Origin: Flavobacterium xueshanense
Lineage (GTDB): Bacteria; Bacteroidota; Bacteroidia; Flavobacteriales; Flavobacteriaceae
Assembly: GCF_900112975.1 (NCBI RefSeq)
Contig: NZ_FONQ01000013.1
Coordinates: 1 to 64,000, forward strand
Reading direction: 5' to 3'
DNA length: 64,000 bases
In this document: positions 22,952 through 32,235 of the stretch, piece by piece
Numbering within the stretch: position 1 is the first letter of the stretch
Layout of the letters: each line of letters begins with the position of its first letter
Notes under the pieces: model-generated
What the model was told of the DNA's origin: nothing
What the model saw: only the letters and a program-made list of their open reading frames with translations
The model's database searches: none
Made by a program: the position numbers and the translations under genes

Positions 22952-24370
22952 TTATTTAATTAATTTCTGCAGCATTCCATTAAAGATAAATCCGTGAAAC
23001 GGCAAAACAGAATACCAATATAATTTCCCCCAAATACCTTCAGGTCTGAAAGTTGCTGATTGATATAAAGTATTTCCGATAATTTTGAATTCTAACCAAG
23101 CTTCACCAGGAAGTTTCATTTCGGCAAACAAAATTAATTTCCCCTCTTCTTTATTGGCATACAAAACACGCCAAAAATCCAAAGCATCTCCGGAATGAAT
23201 ATCATGTCGGTTCGTTCTCCCTCTTCTGGAACCTACGCCACCGTATAATTTGTCAATAAAACCCCGTAAATCCCACAACCAATCGCCATAATACCAACCC
23301 GTGTCGCCACCGATTGACCAAATTCTTTTGATGGTAAAATCCCGGTCGATGATTTCCATTTTGCGACGGTCGATAAAGCAATTCTTTTTTGGAACCTTCA
23401 AATATTCCGAAATGTTACTGTTAAAACGTCCGCTTATTAAGGAATCTTTCCAGCTTGAAGCTACTTTGTCTTCGTCTACTTTTATCAAAGCACGAGATAA
23501 TGCTTGTTTGTAAGACATTGGGGTTACATGCAATAAATCATTTATTCGGTTATCACTACAAACGACTTCCACTTTCATGCTGCTTACCAGAGCTGACGCG
23601 AGCCTATAGGATGTTGAGGTGACAAAATATAACCAATACGAGGATAATTTTGGCGTCATTATAGGAATGGTAAATATCCATCGCTTTAATTTTTTGGCTT
23701 CAGCAAAACCCAAAAGCATTTCTTTGTATGTTAAAATATCCGGTCCGCCAATATCAAAACTCTGATTGTATGTAGCAGGATTTAATAATGATTTGGATAA
23801 AAATTCAAGAACATCAGGAATTGCAATCGGTTGGCACTTAGTATTGAGCCATTTTGGCGTAATCATTATGGGAAGTTTATTCACTAAATCCCGAATGATT
23901 TCGAACGATGCGCTTCCAGAACCAACAATAATTCCAGCTCGTAAAGTGGTTGTGGCGAAAGTTCCTGTATTTAAAATTTCTTCTACTTTTTTTCTGGAAG
24001 ATAAATGTTTCGAAAGCGATTTGTCATTGACAATTCCGCTCAAATAAATAACTTGTTTGGCTGTGGTTTCATTCAGGCGTTGCACAAAATTCAATGCTGA
24101 TTCACTTTCTAATTCATCAAAATTGGATGCGGATCCCGACATAGAATGAATCAGATAATAAGCTGCGTCAATAGCTGCAGGAATAGCGGTCAATGTTTCT
24201 TGCTTCAGAAAGTCAACTTCAATTACCGTAACATTTTTTTGAAATTCAACAGGACAATAAAACCTGTTTTTATCTCTCACACAACAAATTATATCGTGTC
24301 CTTGCGCTATCAGCAGTGGTAAAAGTCGCTTCCCGATATAACCTGTTGCACCTGTTAAGAGAATTTTCAT
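22952..24370 (-). CDS. NAD-dependent epimerase/dehydratase-DUF2867 fusion protein
   Basis: The 472-residue protein has an N-terminal extended-SDR domain with dinucleotide motif TGATGYIGKRLL at about residues 7-18 and an NmrA-like body to about residue 290. A C-terminal DUF2867 domain follows (RRGRTNRHDIHSGDALDFWR region, about 385-405; hydrophobic C-terminus). It is probably a cytoplasmic or membrane-associated oxidoreductase of unknown substrate. This fusion is often found next to photolyase, folE and cryptochrome genes in Bacteroidota and proteobacterial light regulons. Its upstream region has several GTTTAA/TTAAAC half-sites (24392, 24413, 24444). Confidence 0.87.
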   Translation of the reverse strand: MKILLTGATGYIGKRLLPLLIAQGHDIICCVRDKNRFYCPVEFQKNVTVIEVDFLKQETLTAIPAAIDAAYYLIHSMSGSASNFDELESESALNFVQRLNETTAKQVIYLSGIVNDKSLSKHLSSRKKVEEILNTGTFATTTLRAGIIVGSGSASFEIIRDLVNKLPIMITPKWLNTKCQPIAIPDVLEFLSKSLLNPATYNQSFDIGGPDILTYKEMLLGFAEAKKLKRWIFTIPIMTPKLSSYWLYFVTSTSYRLASALVSSMKVEVVCSDNRINDLLHVTPMSYKQALSRALIKVDEDKVASSWKDSLISGRFNSNISEYLKVPKKNCFIDRRKMEIIDRDFTIKRIWSIGGDTGWYYGDWLWDLRGFIDKLYGGVGSRRGRTNRHDIHSGDALDFWRVLYANKEEGKLILFAEMKLPGEAWLEFKIIGNTLYQSATFRPEGIWGKLYWYSVLPFHGFIFNGMLQKLIK

Positions 24371-24500
24371 AGTTTGTATTTTTTGCTACGTATTAAACGA
24401 ATTAATTCCAATTTTAAACCAATCAAAAAATCAGTTATAATTTGTTTAATCTGCGAGCTATTTTTAGTTAATGAGAAACTTGATCTGTTAATAATTACAT

Positions 24501-25112
24501 TTAACTCAATTTGTTAGAAAGTAAGCTAATAAATTCTTTTCTTGTTTTGTCTTTCTCGAAAGCTCCTGTAAAAGATGATGTTGTTGTAACTGAGTTCTGT
24601 TTCTGAATACCGCGCATTTGCATGCACATGTGTTGCGCTTCAATCACTACTGCTACTCCAAGTGGGTTTAAAGCATCCTGAATACAGTTTTTAATTTGGT
24701 CCGTCAATCGTTCCTGCACTTGCATTCTTCTGGCAAAAGCATCCACGACTCTCGGGATTTTACTCAATCCCACAATTTTCCCGTTTGGAATATACGCTAC
24801 GTGTGCTTTTCCAAAAAATGGTAACATATGGTGTTCACACATGGAGTACACTTCGATATCTTTTACCACAATCATTTGTTTATGATCTTCAGTAAACATA
24901 GCCGATTTTAATATCTCTAATGGATCTAATCCGTAACCATGAGTTAAATATTGCATGGCTTTAGCGACACGTTCGGGTGTTTTTTCAAGACCTTCGCGAG
25001 TAACATCTTCGCCTAAATTTTCAATAATTACTTTATAGTTATCTGCTAATGCCTGCGTTATTTCAGTATCATATTGTTCGATTTTTTCGTAACTTTTCAT
25101 TTCTTTTATCAT
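24501..25112 (-). CDS. folE: GTP cyclohydrolase I
   Basis: This 203-residue protein opens the GTP ring to form 7,8-dihydroneopterin triphosphate, the first step in folate synthesis. It has the zinc-binding Cys-Glu-His-His of [17 protein letters not shown], then [19 protein letters not shown], and the late zinc Cys in [10 protein letters not shown]. The C-terminus TSSFTGAF is typical. An extra folE copy is a known light-regulated gene in some LitR regulons, where it could feed methenyltetrahydrofolate to photolyases and cryptochromes as antenna pigment; the setting here fits that. A few codons at the start (MIKEMK) may not be used. Confidence 0.96.
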   Translation of the reverse strand: MIKEMKSYEKIEQYDTEITQALADNYKVIIENLGEDVTREGLEKTPERVAKAMQYLTHGYGLDPLEILKSAMFTEDHKQMIVVKDIEVYSMCEHHMLPFFGKAHVAYIPNGKIVGLSKIPRVVDAFARRMQVQERLTDQIKNCIQDALNPLGVAVVIEAQHMCMQMRGIQKQNSVTTTSSFTGAFEKDKTRKEFISLLSNKLS

Positions 25113-25269
25113 GGTATGCTGTATTTCAATTTTAAGTTTGGCTAATCATTTTATTGGATCTTTTCAAAACATTTTTTTTATAACCAGTAAGGAATTAATA
25201 GAAATTAAGCGCTCTTCCTTTATTCCTTAATGGTGAAAAAAACGCTATCTGACAACTTTTAATTTATAT

Positions 25270-25953
25270 CTAAATTTTAAAAGTCACGATTCCATAATCC
25301 ATTTCGAAAACCTGACCTGAAATGGATCTGGCATTTTCCGAAATTAGGAAGTTGGCCATGTTCGCTACTTCTTCCGGTTTTAGATAGCCTTTCATCGGGT
25401 GGCGTTCTACCATATTTTCCTTCATTCGGTCATTTCTCAGAATTCCTGCTGCAAGCGTTGTTTCGGTAATCGTGGGAGCAATGGCATTGATGCGTACTAC
25501 CGATGCCAGTTCTGCTCCCAGCGATTTTACTAATCCTTCCACTCCCGCTTTTGCAGTAGCAATACTGGCATGAAACGGCATTCCTAATTTTGCAGCTACC
25601 GTGCTAAACAAAACTATAGAGGGATTAGATCCCTTTCTTAAAACAGGTAAATATTTCTGAATGGTTTTTACAGCACCAATGACATTAATTTCAAAATCGT
25701 TTCTAAAATCATCAATGCTCAGGCTTCCAATAGGTTTCAAATTGATGGAACCCGGACAATAAATTAAGGTATCTATAGCTTCTATTTCAGGAAGTGTATC
25801 TTTTAAAACATCCAGGGAAAAATGTTTCAGATTGGGATGTGTTATAGCAGGTGCGTTTCTGCTGATGTTGTAAACCAAGTTTGTCTCTAATTGTTGCAAC
25901 AAAATAGCGCTACCAATTCCTTTACTACCGCCAATGATTAATATATTTTTCAT
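25270..25953 (-). CDS. SDR family oxidoreductase
   Basis: The 227-residue classical short-chain dehydrogenase shows GGSKGIGSAI (cofactor loop, about 8-17), an active-site Ser in VLFSTVAAK and a sequence ASIATAKAGVEGLVKS in place of the usual YxxxK. The Tyr of the catalytic YxxxK is replaced by Ile (S-I-A-T-A-K), so classical catalysis is doubtful. A C-terminal GQVFEMDYG is normal. The gene is in the minus-strand photo cluster, 50 bp after TIGR03643. Substrate unknown. Confidence 0.85.
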   Translation of the reverse strand: MKNILIIGGSKGIGSAILLQQLETNLVYNISRNAPAITHPNLKHFSLDVLKDTLPEIEAIDTLIYCPGSINLKPIGSLSIDDFRNDFEINVIGAVKTIQKYLPVLRKGSNPSIVLFSTVAAKLGMPFHASIATAKAGVEGLVKSLGAELASVVRINAIAPTITETTLAAGILRNDRMKENMVERHPMKGYLKPEEVANMANFLISENARSISGQVFEMDYGIVTFKI

Positions 25954-26003
25954 TTTTTATATGTTATTATTTTAACAGATTACTGATCATTGAATACTAA
26001 TTT

Positions 26004-26288
26004 CTATCGCTTGGAAATCTTGTTATTGTTAATTTGTCGCTGCATCGTACATTTAAACCGACCTTCTCGAAAATCTCTTAATTTTTCATGTTTTGTTTTG
26101 CGACCTTGTACTCTTTCACGCCACATTCTAAAACTGGATGCTTTCATTTCGGTACGCATCAGGTCAATTACTTCTTGTTCTTTTAATCCAAATTGCAGTA
26201 ATATGGCGTCAAAAGTGGTCCGGTCTTCCCAAGCCATTTCTATGATTCGGTCTTTGTCTAAATCAGTAAGTTCTTTTTTTATGGTCAC
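26004..26288 (-). CDS. TIGR03643 family (DUF2805) protein
   Basis: The 94-residue, basic, likely DNA- or nucleotide-associated small protein begins with a helix-rich segment (LTDLDKDRIIEMAWEDRTTF), then FGLKEQEVIDLMR, SSFRMWRERVQGRKTKH and a short basic tail. That is the pattern of the TIGR03643/DUF2805 family. Members are of unknown function and are found beside photolyase and cryptochrome genes. Its place between a photolyase homologue and an SDR fits this association. It has no signal or membrane segment. Confidence 0.85.
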   Translation of the reverse strand: MTIKKELTDLDKDRIIEMAWEDRTTFDAILLQFGLKEQEVIDLMRTEMKASSFRMWRERVQGRKTKHEKLRDFREGRFKCTMQRQINNNKISKR

Positions 26289-26328
26289 GGTAATTTATTT
26301 ATTTGATATTGCTATTGATTTATTGAAA

Positions 26329-27813
26329 TTATTCGCTGTCGCCTATATCGGCCATGGTGTGTAACTTTAGGATGCGGAAACTTTCCTCTTTTACTAATGG
26401 ATTTTTCTTCATTTTCCATAAAAAATCACTGGCAAATTTTCTCGTTCGTTCCATACTTACAATTGGTTTCGGATAATTGATACCCACTTCAAAGTCATTA
26501 AACCTTTGGTCTAAATAGGTCATTTTATAAGGTTCATGTACAAATGCACGTGGTAAATTGCGTAATTCGGGCACCCATTTTTTTATAAATTCACCATCAG
26601 GATCGTGTTCGTAACTATTCTTTATTGGGTTATAGATACGTAACATATTGATTCCGGTTTCACCAGCCTGCATTTGCAACTGCGGAAAATGTATTCCAGG
26701 CTCAAAATCCAAAAACATTTGTGATAAATGTTGTGTGGCTTCTTGCCAAGGCTGCCATAAATTATGCGTGAAAAAAGAAACTAACATAGCACGCATTCTA
26801 AAGTTTAAATAGCCCGTTTCATTCAAACAGCGCATGCAAGCATCAATTAATGGAAATCCTGTTTGTCCCGTTTTCCAGGCTTCAATATAATTTTCATCAA
26901 CTTTCTTTTTTAAGGAATGAAAACCTTTATTGACACTTTCAAACTCCATGACTTCTTCCATTTCAAATTTTTGGATGAAATGTGCCTGCCAAGTCAGTCT
27001 TGAAACAAATGAATCGATTTGCTTTTTATGGCTAGAAGTCAATCTGAAGGTTGCCGCTTTTTGCAAAACTTGTCTGGAAGATAAATTTCCCCAAGCTATG
27101 TATGGTGATAATCTGCTACAACTTTTTCGAGCCAATAAAGGTTTCGAAATATGGGAATTGTAATTGTGATAGCGTTCCTCAAAGAAGTTTTGTAAATATT
27201 TACCAGCCATGGTGCTGCCTCCCTTTTGGAAAATAGTATCCGGAACAGTTTCTAAATTTGTCTTTTCTAATACTTTTTCAAGTTCACTTATCGCTTCTGT
27301 ACTAAGGAACTTTTCTGCTTTGGAATTAAAAATAAATTGCGGTTCATTCATGTATTTTTCCCACTTTGAAACCCAGTTTGTCCTGTTTCTTAAAGCTCTA
27401 AAAATACCGTTATTAGTGTTTTCAACCCAATTGATTTGATTGTTTTTACAAAAACGTTTAAAAGTTTTATCCCTTTCGTACGTAATTTTCAGACCTGTTT
27501 CCTGATGTGAATACACCGTTTCAATTTTGTATGTTTCCTCAAGAATATTAAAAACCTGAAGCACCTCTGAAGACACCGCTAAAACCTGTGTGTTCGATTG
27601 TTCCAGTTGTTTGTTGATATCTACAAGTGATTGTTTGATGAAATTCCAATGTCTCGAACTGTAATGTGCATCGTTTTCTAAAGATTTTTCGAATACATAA
27701 AGCAACAAAGTGGGTATATCTGTTCTTGTTGCATTAAAAATCGCTTCGTTATCCTCTAAACGAAGGTCTCTCTTAAACCAAACCACATTGATATGTTTCT
27801 TGTTTGTATTCAT
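26329..27813 (-). CDS. Divergent photolyase/cryptochrome homologue
   Basis: The 494-residue protein has the full photolyase layout: an N-terminal antenna domain with VVWFKRDLRLEDNEAIF (about 10-26) and a C-terminal FAD domain with GFPLIDACMRCL and LRIYNPIKNS. Active-site segments differ from CPD photolyases. LTWQAHF (273-279) replaces LIWREF, so the substrate-binding Glu is absent. LNFRMRAM (336-343) replaces MHNRVRM. The flavin-N5 region reads PGIHFPQLQMQAGETGIN instead of NxGNWQW. It may be a cryptochrome-type sensor or repair another lesion. It overlaps no neighbour and is 7 bp from the DASH gene. Confidence 0.85.
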   Translation of the reverse strand: MNTNKKHINVVWFKRDLRLEDNEAIFNATRTDIPTLLLYVFEKSLENDAHYSSRHWNFIKQSLVDINKQLEQSNTQVLAVSSEVLQVFNILEETYKIETVYSHQETGLKITYERDKTFKRFCKNNQINWVENTNNGIFRALRNRTNWVSKWEKYMNEPQFIFNSKAEKFLSTEAISELEKVLEKTNLETVPDTIFQKGGSTMAGKYLQNFFEERYHNYNSHISKPLLARKSCSRLSPYIAWGNLSSRQVLQKAATFRLTSSHKKQIDSFVSRLTWQAHFIQKFEMEEVMEFESVNKGFHSLKKKVDENYIEAWKTGQTGFPLIDACMRCLNETGYLNFRMRAMLVSFFTHNLWQPWQEATQHLSQMFLDFEPGIHFPQLQMQAGETGINMLRIYNPIKNSYEHDPDGEFIKKWVPELRNLPRAFVHEPYKMTYLDQRFNDFEVGINYPKPIVSMERTRKFASDFLWKMKKNPLVKEESFRILKLHTMADIGDSE

Positions 27814-27820
27814 TTACTTT

Positions 27821-29125
27821 TTAAAATAATTGTTGTTGTAGCCATAATTTCTGGAATTTTGATTGTCCGTCGTAATTCTCAACTTGTAATTTAATATTAA
27901 ATTTTCGATCTCTCGGATCATTACCAACTCCTGAAACATACATCCAGTTTCCGTAATTGCTGTGAACATCGTAATCAATGAGCATTGCTTCAAAATACGC
28001 AGCTCCGATACGCCAGTCTAACAACAGATTCTTTGCAAAATAGGAACCTACATTTTGTCTGCCGCGATTGCTCATCCAGCCTGTTTGCCGCAGTTCAATC
28101 ATATTAGCATTAACAAAAGGCTCATGTGTTGTACCGTTAATCCAATTGTTTATGGCAGATGTATTATTTTTCCAATCGTAATTTTTGTCTAAAATCCCTC
28201 CAATTTTAAAAATAGAATTGCCATTTTTCAACGATACGTATTTAAAATAATCCCTCCAAATCAGTTCGAATATCAGCCAGTAAGTCGAATCATTTTTCCC
28301 AATTTGTTGTTCATATTTTACAATTTCCCAATAAATAGTTTTCGCTGAAATAGAACCGTTTGCCAACCAAGGAGAAAATTTCGAACTAAAATCTGTTCCA
28401 ATTAATCCGTTGCGGGTCAATTTATAAACGCTTAATTTTTTGGTTTCCCAAAAATAATTTTGCAGGCGTTTTTTCGCTTCATCTTCACCACCACCAAATG
28501 GGAATGCGGTTCTGGAATCTGCTTCAAAATCAGTAAATCCCAATGTTTTCATCGTAGGAATTACAGTTGTGTTTGTGGTCCAATTTTCTTTAGACAGCGG
28601 CTGAACTTTAAATTCCGGTCGGATTTTCGTCGATTTCTCACATTGATTCCTGAATTGTGTAAAAACATTTGGAATTTTATGAATTTCGAACGGAATTGTA
28701 TCTGGATGAAACAAGAATTGATTATATGTGCTCTTAAACGATACTGAATCTGGAACTTTAGATTTAATATTCTCTAAAACTTCCATTTCTTCTTTTGTCC
28801 ATTCCTCTTGAAAATAAACAGCACCAATTTCGTTTTGAGCAGTAATTTCCTGAATAGCATCTTCCGGTTTTTGATGACAAACCAAAAGCGGAATATTCAA
28901 TTTTTCCAGATTTTGTTTCAATGCTTTAACCGATTCAATCAGAAATTTTGCTCGAAACTTTTCTGTTTTTTTAAATCCAAAACCCGTCTTTTCAAAATGC
29001 CTTGGATCGAAACAATACACTGCAAGTACAGTATCATTTTCACTAATAGCATTCATCAACGATTCATTATCGTGAACTCTTAAATCATTTCTAAACCAAA
29101 CTAACCCTTTTTGTTTCTTTTGCAT
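27821..29125 (-). CDS. DASH-family cryptochrome
   Basis: The 434-residue flavoprotein has a start [16 protein letters not shown] (about 8-23). Its FAD domain has [21 protein letters not shown] and [21 protein letters not shown], the DASH signature. DASH proteins bind FAD and usually folate and repair CPDs in single-stranded DNA; some act in signalling. It overlaps the DUF2256 gene by 25 bp at its start and lies between that gene and the divergent photolyase homologue in a single operon. Its coupling to folE, if light-regulated, would supply its folate antenna. Confidence 0.94.
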   Translation of the reverse strand: MQKKQKGLVWFRNDLRVHDNESLMNAISENDTVLAVYCFDPRHFEKTGFGFKKTEKFRAKFLIESVKALKQNLEKLNIPLLVCHQKPEDAIQEITAQNEIGAVYFQEEWTKEEMEVLENIKSKVPDSVSFKSTYNQFLFHPDTIPFEIHKIPNVFTQFRNQCEKSTKIRPEFKVQPLSKENWTTNTTVIPTMKTLGFTDFEADSRTAFPFGGGEDEAKKRLQNYFWETKKLSVYKLTRNGLIGTDFSSKFSPWLANGSISAKTIYWEIVKYEQQIGKNDSTYWLIFELIWRDYFKYVSLKNGNSIFKIGGILDKNYDWKNNTSAINNWINGTTHEPFVNANMIELRQTGWMSNRGRQNVGSYFAKNLLLDWRIGAAYFEAMLIDYDVHSNYGNWMYVSGVGNDPRDRKFNIKLQVENYDGQSKFQKLWLQQQLF

Positions 29126-29235
29126 TTTTCGCTACAATATTTTACTTCGTCCCAAACCTTTTCCCATTTTTTCCGCCAAGTAAATGGTCGGTTACACACC
29201 AAACACATTTTTGACGGAAGATGCTCCTTTTTCAC
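29101..29235 (-). CDS. DUF2256 small zinc-binding-like protein
   Basis: A GTG-initiated 44-residue reading frame on the minus strand encodes a basic protein with Cys-x2-Cys ([16 protein letters not shown]) and Cys-x3-Cys ([10 protein letters not shown]), a zinc-ribbon pattern. This is the DUF2256 family, whose members accompany DASH cryptochrome genes. The GTG overlaps the stop of the ABC1/AarF gene by one base (TAGTG). Its own end overlaps the start of the cryptochrome gene by 25 bp, so it is translationally coupled to both. Function is unknown; a role in assembling or regulating the cryptochrome is only an inference. Confidence 0.85.
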   Translation of the reverse strand: MKKEHLPSKMCLVCNRPFTWRKKWEKVWDEVKYCSEKCKRNKKG

Positions 29236-30542
29236 TATTTATATTTTTCAAATTCATTGACAACGATTGTCGCTTTCAAATCAAACATCAAATTGTACAA
29301 CCCAAAAAACGTTCGGTTCATATAAATGAAATGTTTAGAACCTCGATTGCCATTCATTTTTCGAAGATTAGTATCTTTTGTAAATCGTTCTCCTAATGCT
29401 GCGATGCTTTCAAAAAAAGTTTCATCGGAAAAATCGAATGTTTCCTCTTGAAAAGGTTTTGTAAATAAGGACAGTAAATCATGAAACATTTCGGTGAAAT
29501 AAACTATTTCTGCTGCAGAATCATCTACACGTAAAATTTCCAATTCAAATAATTTCGCATTAAATATTTTAGGGTCATTTATTACTTTTTTGTCAATCAA
29601 TTCAAAATAGGGTGTGTAAAAATCAATTGGAATTTGTTTCATACAACCAAAATCCAGTGCCACTAATTGATTTTCTTCATTCACCAAGAAATTTCCCGGA
29701 TGTGGATCAGCGTGTACTTTTTTCAAAATATGAATTTGGTACATGTAGAAATCCCATAATGCCTGACCAATTTTATTGGCTTTTTCCGGACTGGTATTTA
29801 TTTTGGTAAATTCTGAAAGATGAATTCCTGTCATCCAATCCATCGTAATAATCTTCTCCGAAGAAAATTCAGAATAGTAATTTGGAAAAACCAAGTTTTC
29901 AATCTTTTTGCACGCGGCAACGACTTCTTGACTTTGCTTTAATTCCAATAAATAATTGGTTTCCTCAATCAATTTGTCCTCGACTTCCTTAAAATATTTA
30001 TCCGAATCTTTCCCCTGAAGGTTGAACATTCTGATAGCAATAGGTTTTACCATCGATAAATCTGATGAAATACTATTGGCAACGCCAGGATATTGGATTT
30101 TTACCGCCAGTTTTTTACCATTTTTTACCGCAACATGAACTTGTCCGATACTTGCTGCGTTAACGGAATTAGCATTGAACTCATCAAAAATTTCATACGG
30201 TGTTTTTCCAAAATTTGTCTTGAACGTTTTCAATACTAATGGAGCTGAAAGTGGTGGAACGGAAAATTGGGACAACGAAAATTTTTCAACGTAAGCTTGT
30301 GGCAAAAAGCTTTTGTCCATGCTTAGCATTTGGGCAACTTTCAGCGCACTTCCTTTCAAACTTTTCAATCCGTCATAAATATCTTCTGCGTTATCTTCAT
30401 TTAATTTATCACGAGTCAAATCAGAATTGACCATTTTTTCTCCGTAATATTTAAGGTAGTTTACACCAACTTTTGCACCGGTTTGCACCAGTTTTGTAGC
30501 CCTTTCAATTTTTGATGTAGGGATATAGTCTATAGTTTTCAT
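29235..30542 (-). CDS. ABC1/AarF (UbiB-like) atypical kinase family protein
   Basis: The 435-residue protein has the ABC1 kinase core: [10 protein letters not shown] (about 65-74, the K-x-G-Q type motif with Ala for Gly), Ala-rich nucleotide loop [11 protein letters not shown], a catalytic region with [12 protein letters not shown] and VALDFGCMK as the metal motif. Relatives (UbiB/COQ8/ADCK) bind ATP and act on quinone or lipid metabolism at membranes. It follows the TetR gene directly (1-bp overlap) and precedes DUF2256 and the cryptochrome. A link to isoprenoid-derived lipids or plastoglobule-like carotenoid storage is a guess based on the neighbours. Confidence 0.9.
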   Translation of the reverse strand: MKTIDYIPTSKIERATKLVQTGAKVGVNYLKYYGEKMVNSDLTRDKLNEDNAEDIYDGLKSLKGSALKVAQMLSMDKSFLPQAYVEKFSLSQFSVPPLSAPLVLKTFKTNFGKTPYEIFDEFNANSVNAASIGQVHVAVKNGKKLAVKIQYPGVANSISSDLSMVKPIAIRMFNLQGKDSDKYFKEVEDKLIEETNYLLELKQSQEVVAACKKIENLVFPNYYSEFSSEKIITMDWMTGIHLSEFTKINTSPEKANKIGQALWDFYMYQIHILKKVHADPHPGNFLVNEENQLVALDFGCMKQIPIDFYTPYFELIDKKVINDPKIFNAKLFELEILRVDDSAAEIVYFTEMFHDLLSLFTKPFQEETFDFSDETFFESIAALGERFTKDTNLRKMNGNRGSKHFIYMNRTFFGLYNLMFDLKATIVVNEFEKYK

Positions 30543-31201
30543 TACTTGTTATAAATTTTTTCTTTGAAAATAAATTTTCCAAAATCGATTAAGCTGTCAA
30601 TAGGCGCAATGTTCATTAATTCAAAAGTCACTTTCACCGATTTTTCGATATAAATGTCTGTTTTTTCGAAAGAAGGTGAAGAATCATCCAGCCAGAATTT
30701 CAGCGTTAATAAAAGTTGAATCCATGATGTTTCCTGAAATGTTTTCTCTTGGAAATTTTGAAGCTTTTCTTGTTGCGTTCTAAAGTCGTCAGAAATGATT
30801 TCAGTCAGAAAGTTTTTGAAGCTGCTTCTGAGTCCGGATAATTGCATTAGTTTTTTCAACTGATTGTTGTGCTCTTTTAGAACAAGAACCACGTAGCTTC
30901 GGTTAGCAGTCAATATTTCGAAAAAGGTAAAGTAAAAACTAAGCATTTTGCTTTTCATATCATACATCTCGTATTCCTTATTCTTATGAAGTAACTCGAC
31001 TGTTTTTTCAATGAACATTTTGAAAATTTCTTTCTCAATACTTTCTATAGTTCCAAAAAATATATAGAATTCTGCTTCGGTAAAATCATTCAATTTTGTA
31101 AAATGATAGACTGACTTGGGTTTTTCGCTATGATCGAGTACATAATTCATGTACATTGAAACTATTTTGTCCTTTGTTATTATTGTTTTTTTAATAGCCA
31201 T
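30542..31201 (-). CDS. TetR/AcrR-like transcriptional regulator
   Basis: The 219-residue protein begins with a TetR-type helix-turn-helix (about residues 7-55: KDKIVSMYMNYVL, then FTEAEFYIFFGTIESIEKEIF), with a variable helical ligand domain after it. It heads the minus-strand photo cluster TetR-AarF-DUF2256-cryptochrome-photolyase-TIGR03643-SDR. Its stop overlaps the AarF start by one base. It probably controls its own operon and the divergent TIGR01777 gene. An inverted repeat lies in the shared upstream region (31240-31269). The ligand is unknown. Confidence 0.85.
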   Translation of the reverse strand: MAIKKTIITKDKIVSMYMNYVLDHSEKPKSVYHFTKLNDFTEAEFYIFFGTIESIEKEIFKMFIEKTVELLHKNKEYEMYDMKSKMLSFYFTFFEILTANRSYVVLVLKEHNNQLKKLMQLSGLRSSFKNFLTEIISDDFRTQQEKLQNFQEKTFQETSWIQLLLTLKFWLDDSSPSFEKTDIYIEKSVKVTFELMNIAPIDSLIDFGKFIFKEKIYNK

Positions 31202-31239
31202 TTTTAGTGTTTTTCAAATTAAAGTATAAAGGTATGAAA

Positions 31240-31269
31240 TGTTTAACGATATATTAATAAAGTTAAACA
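31240..31269. promoter_or_regulatory. Inverted repeat in divergent promoter of the photo cluster
   Basis: TGTTTAAC (31240-31247) and GTTAAACA (31262-31269) are perfect complements with a 14-bp spacer. They lie between the TetR start (31201) and the TIGR01777 start (31319). The GTTTAA to TTAAAC spacing of 16 bp is identical to that of the CHRD operator. On the minus strand the distal arm directly follows TAAATTTTG, a -7-like box. Confidence 0.5.
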
Positions 31270-31318
31270 AAATTTAATATAATTTTATATCATTATAAAT
31301 CATTAGCTTTACACTATC

Positions 31319-32233
31319 ATGAAAAAAAATGTATTAATAAGCGGCGGTTCGGGATTTATTGGAAGAAATTTGACTGCGTTATTGGTAGCCAAAGGGTACT
31401 CTGTTTCCATATTAAGCAGGAGTGAAAAACAAAGTAAAGGAGATATTTTCTATTACAAATGGGATGTTACGAATCAGACAATAGATGAAAAGGCTGTTTT
31501 GAACGCAGATTACATCATTCACTTAGCAGGAGAAAATATTGCGGAGAAAAGATGGACAGCCAAACGAAAAGCGGCAATTATTGATAGTCGGGAAAAATCA
31601 ACTCAATTGTTGTACTCCGTTTTAAAAAAGAACAATAAAAAACTGGACGCCTTTATTTCAGCTTCTGCCGTTGGAATTTATGGCGCTGTAAACGGAGAAG
31701 AGATTTGTTCGGAAAACATGCCGCCTGCAAATGATTTCTTAGGATATACTTGTCAGAAATGGGAAGATTCTCTAGATTTTATCGAAAATTTAAGTATCCG
31801 TACCGTCAAAATTCGCACTGGATTAGTGTTAGGAAAAAATGATGGCTTTTTGAAAAAACTTATTCCCTTGTTTAAGTTTCGATTGGGTTCTGCATTGGGT
31901 TCCGGAAAGCAATACATGCCGTGGATTCATGTGGATGATTTATGTAACATCTATCTGCAAGCAGTTTCAGATCCAAATATGGAAGGGCCATACAACGCAG
32001 CCACAACGGATAATACAACCAACACTCTTTTTTCTAAAACACTAGCAGGTGTTTTTGGCTATTCTATATGGTTGCCCAATGTTCCTGCCTTTGTATTAAA
32101 GTTAGTAATGGGAGAAATGGCTGTTATTGTCTTAACTGGAAGAAGAATTTCTTCAGAGAAAATTCAACAAACTGGTTTCGAATTTAAATTTAAAAATTTA
32201 GAAGAAGCTTTGAGGGATTGTTTAACAAAATAG
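31319..32233 (+). CDS. TIGR01777 family (SDR39U1/YfcH-like) oxidoreductase
   Basis: The 304-residue extended SDR has NAD(P) motif ISGGSGFIGRNLT (about 6-18), a Y-x-x-x-K-like active site near IYGAVNGEE, and a C-terminal DUF1731 module ending LEEALRDCL. Homologues are of unknown role but recur beside photolyase genes. It is divergent from the TetR operon and convergent with YceI, with only 2 bp between stops. Probable cofactor NADP; substrate unknown. Confidence 0.92.
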   Translation: MKKNVLISGGSGFIGRNLTALLVAKGYSVSILSRSEKQSKGDIFYYKWDVTNQTIDEKAVLNADYIIHLAGENIAEKRWTAKRKAAIIDSREKSTQLLYSVLKKNNKKLDAFISASAVGIYGAVNGEEICSENMPPANDFLGYTCQKWEDSLDFIENLSIRTVKIRTGLVLGKNDGFLKKLIPLFKFRLGSALGSGKQYMPWIHVDDLCNIYLQAVSDPNMEGPYNAATTDNTTNTLFSKTLAGVFGYSIWLPNVPAFVLKLVMGEMAVIVLTGRRISSEKIQQTGFEFKFKNLEEALRDCLTK

Positions 32234-32235
32234 CT

